Origin: Sphaerochaeta sp.
GTDB lineage: Bacteria; Spirochaetota; Spirochaetia; Sphaerochaetales; Sphaerochaetaceae
Assembly (NCBI GenBank): GCA_023228445.1
Contig: JALOBD010000024.1
Coordinates: forward strand, 1 to 18,527
Direction of reading: 5' to 3'
Length of the DNA stretch: 18,527 nt
Shown: in pieces, positions 14,535-18,527 of the stretch
Layout of the letters: the number at the start of each line of letters is the position of its first letter
Numbering within the stretch: the first letter of the stretch is position 1
The notes under the pieces: generated by a model
Databases searched by the model: none
Seen by the model: only the letters and a program-made list of their open reading frames with translations
What the model was told of the DNA's origin: nothing
Translations under genes and position numbers: made by a program

Positions 14535-16312
14535 TGAAGATACTGCAGAGAAACGAACAGCGAGTCGAGGACACCTGGGATCTTGGGAGTCTGTATGAGA
14601 GTGTCGAAGCGTGGGAGACGGCCCGAGGCGAAGTCGAGAAGCGTATCGCCAAAGCCCCGCAACTGAAGGGAATGCTGCTCAAGGGCAAGGAGTCGTTCAT
14701 CACTGCGATGCGCTGGTACGAAGAGACGATGCTGCTCATCGAGCAGGTCTACTCCTATGCGTTCCTCAGCTGGTCGACCGATGCCTCTGACAGCGACGCG
14801 ACTCGAATATATTCGCTGGCCACCGACGCCTATACCCGCTTGAGCACTGCCCTCGCCTTCTTCGCCGTTGAACTATTGGAGGTCGATGAGGAGACCATCG
14901 CGGCGTACCTCGAAGACCCTGCGTTCACCGACTATGCAATCTTCATCAAGAAAGCCCGGCACCTCAAGCCGTATGTGCTCAGCGAAGCCGAGGAACGCCT
15001 TTTGGCGATGCAGTCCAACGCGGCTACAACGGCCCGCACCGTCTTCAGTGACCTGACCAACGTCGACTTCGACTTCGGTGAGGTCGATGGCAAGCCGCTG
15101 AGCCAATCGACCTTCTCCTCCTTCTTGATGAGCGAGGATGGCGAACTTCGCAAGCGCGCCTACACACAGTTCTACGGCGTCTACGACCAGCACAAGCACA
15201 CGCTGGCCCGTCTCTATGAGGGACAGGTCAAACAAGACCTCTTCCGCAGTGGGGCACGAGGCTACCAGAGCGCACGACAGATGGCGCTCTACGGCGACGA
15301 TGTACCGCTCACCGTCTACGATAGCCTGATCGAGAGCGTACGCGAAGCCTTCCCCATCCTTCATCGCTACTATGCACTCAGGGCCAAAGCGTTGGGGCTC
15401 ACCGAATTGGGGCACTGGGATGTCTACGTGCCGCTGGTGGAGGGCATCAAGGCCCATACCCCATATGAGAAGGCAGTAGAGATCATCAGTGAGGCGCTTC
15501 AGGTGCTCGGTGATGAGTATGTACACACCCTGACCGAAGGGCTCACCACGGCACGCTGGGTAGACCGCTACGAGAACAAGGGCAAGCGCAGCGGTGCCTT
15601 CAGCAGTGGCTCCTTCATCGGTAAGCCGTACATCCTGCTCAACTACAAGGAGGATGTGCTGCGCGACCTTTTCACCGTCGCCCACGAGGGGGGCCACTCG
15701 ATGCACAGCTACTACAGCAGCAAGAACAACCCCTTCCTCCACTACGACTACACGATCTTCGAGGCAGAGGTCGCCTCGACCTTCAATGAACAGCTGGTGG
15801 CCAAGCATATGATCGAGACGGCAGCAGACGATCGGATGAAGGCGTTCATCATCGCCAAGCAGCTTGATGACATCGTCGCCACCCTCTTCAGACAGACGAT
15901 GTTCGCCGAGTTCGAACTGAACATCCACAGGAAGGCCGAAGCTGGCGAGCCGGTGACACTCAAGCTCATCAGAGAGGAGTATGGCTCCTTGCAACGTGCC
16001 TACTTCGGTCCGAATGTGTCGTTCCTTGAGAGCAGCGACTTGGAAGGGTTGCGTATCCCCCACTTCTACTCCCCCTTCTACGTCTACAAGTACGCCACCG
16101 GCCTCTCGGCGGCCATCGCGCTCTCCAAGAGTGTCATGGAAGGCACCAGCCAGGAGCGGGACCGCTACCTCGCCTTCCTCAAGAGCGGAGGGAGCAAGTA
16201 CCCGATCGATTCCCTGAAGGAAGCCGGCGTGGACATGTCCACCCCCGACCCGGTCAGGGAGGCTATCAAGAGCTTTGCGGCATTGATCGACCAGTTCGAG
16301 GCGCTGCTGTGA
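14534..16312 (+). CDS. pepF: Oligoendopeptidase F (M3 family zinc metallopeptidase)
   Basis: PepF cleaves short oligopeptides in the cytosol. The 592-residue product matches the M3B family size. The zinc site is HEGGH (H384, E385, H388) in FTVAHEGGHSMHSYYS, and the third ligand is a glutamate about 24 residues on, in FEAEVASTFNE (E412). The substrate-binding end HFYSPFYVYKYATG is also conserved. ATG 14534 overlaps the rdgB stop by one base (TGATG) and has AGGAG eight bases upstream; GTG 14531 is in frame but less likely. It ends the long plus-strand block, 19 bases before the promoter of tRNA-Leu. Confidence 0.96.
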   Translation: MKILQRNEQRVEDTWDLGSLYESVEAWETARGEVEKRIAKAPQLKGMLLKGKESFITAMRWYEETMLLIEQVYSYAFLSWSTDASDSDATRIYSLATDAYTRLSTALAFFAVELLEVDEETIAAYLEDPAFTDYAIFIKKARHLKPYVLSEAEERLLAMQSNAATTARTVFSDLTNVDFDFGEVDGKPLSQSTFSSFLMSEDGELRKRAYTQFYGVYDQHKHTLARLYEGQVKQDLFRSGARGYQSARQMALYGDDVPLTVYDSLIESVREAFPILHRYYALRAKALGLTELGHWDVYVPLVEGIKAHTPYEKAVEIISEALQVLGDEYVHTLTEGLTTARWVDRYENKGKRSGAFSSGSFIGKPYILLNYKEDVLRDLFTVAHEGGHSMHSYYSSKNNPFLHYDYTIFEAEVASTFNEQLVAKHMIETAADDRMKAFIIAKQLDDIVATLFRQTMFAEFELNIHRKAEAGEPVTLKLIREEYGSLQRAYFGPNVSFLESSDLEGLRIPHFYSPFYVYKYATGLSAAIALSKSVMEGTSQERDRYLAFLKSGGSKYPIDSLKEAGVDMSTPDPVREAIKSFAALIDQFEALL

Positions 16313-16331
16313 GCACTTTCCCAAAAAGGGC

Positions 16332-16361
16332 TTGACTCAACCAACAGCGTTGTTGTACTGT
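16332..16361 (+). promoter_or_regulatory. Promoter for tRNA-Leu
   Basis: TTGACT (16332-16337) is a 5/6 match to the -35 consensus. A weak -10, TACTGT (16356-16361), follows after 18 bp. The predicted start is about 10 nt before the tRNA 5' end, a usual leader length for a tRNA gene. Confidence 0.55.
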
Positions 16362-16379
16362 AGGTCCGTTCACCTTTCT

Positions 16380-16463
16380 GCGGTAGTGGTGGAATTGGTA
16401 GACACGCTAGCTTGAGGTGCTAGTGATCGAAAGGTTATGCTGGTTCAAGTCCAGTCTACCGCA
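16380..16463 (+). tRNA. tRNA-Leu, anticodon GAG
   Basis: This is a class II tRNA of 84 nt. Acceptor GCGGTAG (16380-16386) pairs with CTACCGC (16456-16462), with discriminator A at 16463. The D-arm contains AATTGGTAGAC. The anticodon stem CTAGC/GCTAG closes loop TTGAGGT, giving anticodon GAG for CUC/CUU leucine codons. A long variable arm follows, and the T-arm carries GGTTCAAGTCC. CCA is not encoded. A strong terminator follows after three bases, so it is a single-gene unit. Confidence 0.96.
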
Positions 16464-16466
16464 GAG

Positions 16467-16503
16467 AGCGGCTTCATCTGAGGATGGAGCCGCTTTTCTT
16501 TTT
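16467..16503 (+). terminator. Rho-independent terminator after tRNA-Leu
   Basis: A 12-bp stem (16467-16478 with 16483-16494, one G-T pair) closes a TGAG tetraloop. A T-rich run TTTTCTTTTT follows immediately (16494-16503). Confidence 0.92.
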
Positions 16504-16765
16504 GCGTTGATTGTGAAACAGCGCGTATCCCATAACAATGTGGATTACTGTACTTCTCTACCCTCTTCAAGACCAGGATTTCTCTCATCCTCCGTCTCAG
16601 CATTGATCTCTTTGAGGGACAACGCCACTGATTCCAGGTTTCTGTGCACCATCGCTCGCTTTTCTGAGTGTAGGTGGCACCGAGTCATTGATGGTGTCGT
16701 CAGAGAGTCCAGCTATACGTTAAGAGGTACTCATCTCAGTGGGTCCTCGTCCCTGTCTTCGTACA
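16504..16765. other. Intergenic region with no supported feature
   Basis: This stretch lies between the tRNA-Leu terminator and the end of the minus-strand ATPase. It is less GC-rich than the housekeeping block. The open frames crossing it have no SD sequence or recognisable protein pattern. It may be flanking DNA that arrived with the ATPase gene. Confidence 0.4.
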
Positions 16766-18034
16766 CTACCATTTGAGAGATCCTATTGGAACGACGTGGA
16801 TACCATCCTCTCGGGTATACCCGATGTCTGTGGCACTGAGAATCATCTTGCATGAAGGTTTCATCATTTTTGAGGTATCAATCCGCTCCTGTAACCTGAA
16901 CAAGTTGTCGGCTGCTTCATCAAACTCCTTTGCACCCATTTTAATCTCGATTGCAGCCCACCTCCCGTCTCGAAGAACCACGATAGCATCACACTCCAAC
17001 TCTGTTTTATCCCGATAATGAAAGACGCGTCCACCTAAAAAATCAGCATACACGCGGAGATCCCTGATGCACAGTGATTCAAACAGATAGCCGAACGTAT
17101 TAAAATCATTCAGAAGTTTCTCTTGGTCAATATCAAGCAAGGCTGTAGCAATGGAAGGGTCAGTAAAATGTCTTTTCACAGCGGTCCGGAGAGGAGTTTT
17201 TGATCGTATGGCAGGATTCCAGGCATGCAAGTCTTCTACGACGAAAAGCCTCTGTAGTGAACTGAGGTAGGTGTTGATCGTCGGGAAAGAAATACTTTGC
17301 GCATCACCCTCTTGTGTATCCTGCCGTATCGTATCCATCGATGCAGATGTAGCGGTATTTCTCGCCAACGACTTTAACAGCTGTTCAACTTTTTGTGGGT
17401 TCTTCTCAATTCCATCCACTCGAGAGATGTCACTATCAATGATTGCATCTACATAATCCTGGACTCTCTTGAGCGCCATATCGTTATCGAGGATTACAGA
17501 AACTGGCCACCCTCCACGCACAATAATATGAGCCAATTGCTCGATACTCAACCGAGCAATGCTCTCAACTGAATAGGGAGAGTCAAACAGTTTCCCTAGA
17601 CTGATGTCGCCGGTCGATTCTTTTGATTCATACAAGCTCATGGTACGCATCCGTATCCTTGATATTCGACCGGCTCCAGTATGTGACAAATGCTCATCAA
17701 ACACCGGGATCGACGAGCCTGTCAGAACAAACTGGCCGAGCGCTCCCCTCATATCAACTTCATGTCGAACGGAATCCCATAAAATAGGTGCCAATTGCCA
17801 TTCGTCAATTAATCGAGGAGTCTCTCCCTTCAAGAGTAGTGAGGGTTTTATTCCTGCGATTCTCAAATTATTCTCGCGTGTATCCGGGTTTTGGAGGAAC
17901 AGCTGGCTCTTGGATTTTCTGATTGCAGTGCTTGTCTTGCCACACCATTTCGGTCCCTGGATCAGGACAGCTCCAGAAGACTTCAGTGCATTTTCAAGAA
18001 GGTGGTCAGCAACTCTAGGATAGTATTCTTTCAT
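16766..18034 (-). CDS. AAA ATPase with DUF4143-type C-terminal domain
   Basis: The 422-residue product has an N-terminal P-loop ATPase: Walker A GPKWCGKT (27-34), Walker B-like RLIDEWQ (D77, E78) and a sensor segment FVLTGSSIP (102-110). The C-terminal DUF4143-type half has FESLCIRDL (E319), ECDAIVVL (D349) and AAIEIKMG (E363, K365). This acidic/acidic-x-lysine layout resembles PD-(D/E)XK nuclease folds, although catalysis in this family is not established. These ATPases are common, patchily distributed and of unknown cellular role. The gene is visibly AT-richer than its neighbours and uses more A/T-ending codons, suggesting horizontal transfer. No strong SD precedes ATG 18034. A 23-bp repeat array lies 59-188 bases upstream. 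Confidence 0.9.
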   Translation of the reverse strand: MKEYYPRVADHLLENALKSSGAVLIQGPKWCGKTSTAIRKSKSQLFLQNPDTRENNLRIAGIKPSLLLKGETPRLIDEWQLAPILWDSVRHEVDMRGALGQFVLTGSSIPVFDEHLSHTGAGRISRIRMRTMSLYESKESTGDISLGKLFDSPYSVESIARLSIEQLAHIIVRGGWPVSVILDNDMALKRVQDYVDAIIDSDISRVDGIEKNPQKVEQLLKSLARNTATSASMDTIRQDTQEGDAQSISFPTINTYLSSLQRLFVVEDLHAWNPAIRSKTPLRTAVKRHFTDPSIATALLDIDQEKLLNDFNTFGYLFESLCIRDLRVYADFLGGRVFHYRDKTELECDAIVVLRDGRWAAIEIKMGAKEFDEAADNLFRLQERIDTSKMMKPSCKMILSATDIGYTREDGIHVVPIGSLKW

Positions 18035-18092
18035 ATTTCATCATGCTCTCACACGCACAGTGTTCAGCATGTGACAGCTTTGCGATAGGCCT

Positions 18093-18222
18093 ATTTTATG
18101 TTTTGGCTCGATTCCATTTTATGTTTTGGCTCGATTCCATTTTATGTTTTGGCTCGATTCCATTTTATGTTTTGGCTCGATTCCATTTTATGTTTTGGCT
18201 CGATTCCATTTTATGTTTTGGC
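18093..18222. repeat. Array of 23-bp direct tandem repeats (five full copies plus 15 bp)
   Basis: The unit ATTTTATGTTTTGGCTCGATTCC begins at 18093, 18116, 18139, 18162 and 18185. A sixth, partial copy occupies 18208-18222. Copies are identical with no spacers, so it is not a CRISPR array. A period of 23 is not a multiple of three, so it does not encode a regular peptide. It fills most of the gap between two minus-strand genes, ending five bases from the CBS-protein stop. On the minus strand each copy contains CATAAAAT, similar to a -10 box. Confidence 0.95.
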
Positions 18223-18227
18223 ATCAC

Positions 18228-18527
18228 TCACGCAAAGGCTGCCACAATGCGTGCTATATCATAGGCGGTGATCAAGCCCAATGGCTGTTCACTCGCCCGC
18301 CCATGCTGGGTGAGGATCAGGGCTTGGATCCGTCTCTTCGGGTCCGAGAAGGCTTGGATCCCTTCCCAGATGTCGGTGCTCCGACTCATGAAGCAATATG
18401 TGCTCTCGTCTTCACAGCGGATAATCTCTTCGATGGTCGTCTCTGCAATGCTCACCAGATCATCCTCTATGCTCTGTTCGAGCCATGTGGCGATTCCCTC
18501 ACGGGTTATTAGGCGATGGGAGCCGCT
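18228..18527 (-). CDS. CBS-domain protein, C-terminal part (runs off the window)
   Basis: The minus-strand frame is open from the window edge to TGA at 18230-18228, giving at least 100 residues. The end has a CBS-domain pattern: STDIWEGIQAF, then a hydrophobic strand IQALILTQHG, then PLGLITAYDIARIVAAF, matching the 'G.it..Di...' close of CBS modules. A preceding segment (RLITREGIATWLEQSIEDDL and TTIEEIIRCEDES) looks like the linker to another domain. CBS pairs usually sense adenine nucleotides and regulate an attached enzyme or transporter, but the N-terminal part is missing. An internal GTG (18455) is probably not the real start because the frame continues upstream. Confidence 0.7.
   Translation of the reverse strand, partial: SGSHRLITREGIATWLEQSIEDDLVSIAETTIEEIIRCEDESTYCFMSRSTDIWEGIQAFSDPKRRIQALILTQHGRASEQPLGLITAYDIARIVAAFA

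Noticed and set aside
14873..16324. 483-codon minus-strand open frame opposite pepF
   Set aside because: pepF is a clear M3 peptidase with full motifs; the antisense frame has no family pattern.
16417..16776. Plus-strand open frame overlapping tRNA-Leu
   Set aside because: It begins inside the tRNA, crosses a strong terminator, and has no SD or recognisable pattern.
18093..18222. CRISPR array
   Set aside because: The repeats are contiguous with no variable spacers, and no cas genes are present.
18043..18264. Plus-strand open frame through the 23-bp repeats
   Set aside because: The repeat period is not a multiple of three, so the frame just cycles through the repeat; it runs into the antisense of the CBS gene.

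Overview
The window looks like a GC-rich, anaerobic spirochaete of the Sphaerochaeta/Treponema kind. This is inferred from gene style: a tig-clpP-clpX-nrnA-rdgB-pepF housekeeping block with a divergent sigma-like gene inside it, a relaxed lipobox, and a complete local selenocysteine (Sec) decoding set. No rRNA or other definitive taxonomic marker is present, so the assignment is tentative.

Region 1 (1-6913) is the most interesting part. After the tail of a rhodanese-domain gene come tRNA-Sec (selC), selA (seryl-tRNA-Sec selenium transferase) and selB (Sec elongation factor), packed almost without gaps. A separate promoter (TTGTTA-18-TATAAT) then starts a gene for a c-type cytochrome with 11 CxxCH haem motifs. 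Its reading frame is interrupted by one in-frame UGA at 3664-3666. Everything upstream of the UGA (lipoprotein signal, first haem motif) and everything downstream (ten haem motifs) lies in one frame. The downstream part has no ribosome binding site or export signal of its own. A hairpin with a G-started apical loop follows the UGA at about the SECIS distance. The simplest reading is a selenocysteine-containing multihaem cytochrome encoded beside the machinery that inserts Sec. resB and ccsA (System II cytochrome c maturation) follow, so the locus holds Sec synthesis and insertion, the cytochrome, and haem attachment. selD is not in the window.

Region 2 (6914-8428) is a less ordered stretch. 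It has a decayed, frameshifted C-terminal remnant of a DUF4143-type ATPase on the minus strand, a GNAT acetyltransferase, and a convergent ArsC/Spx-like thioredoxin-fold protein whose end overlaps the acetyltransferase gene.

Region 3 (8619-16312) is a tightly packed plus-strand protein quality-control and housekeeping block. It contains trigger factor, ClpP, ClpX, an NrnA-like DHH phosphoesterase whose TTG start lies inside clpX, a divergent sigma-70-like protein, the house-cleaning NTP pyrophosphatase RdgB and oligoendopeptidase F.

Region 4 (16332-18527) has tRNA-Leu(GAG) with a clear promoter and terminator. On the minus strand there is an AT-richer DUF4143-type ATPase, probably acquired, an array of 23-bp direct repeats just upstream of it, and the C-terminus of a CBS-domain protein running off the window.
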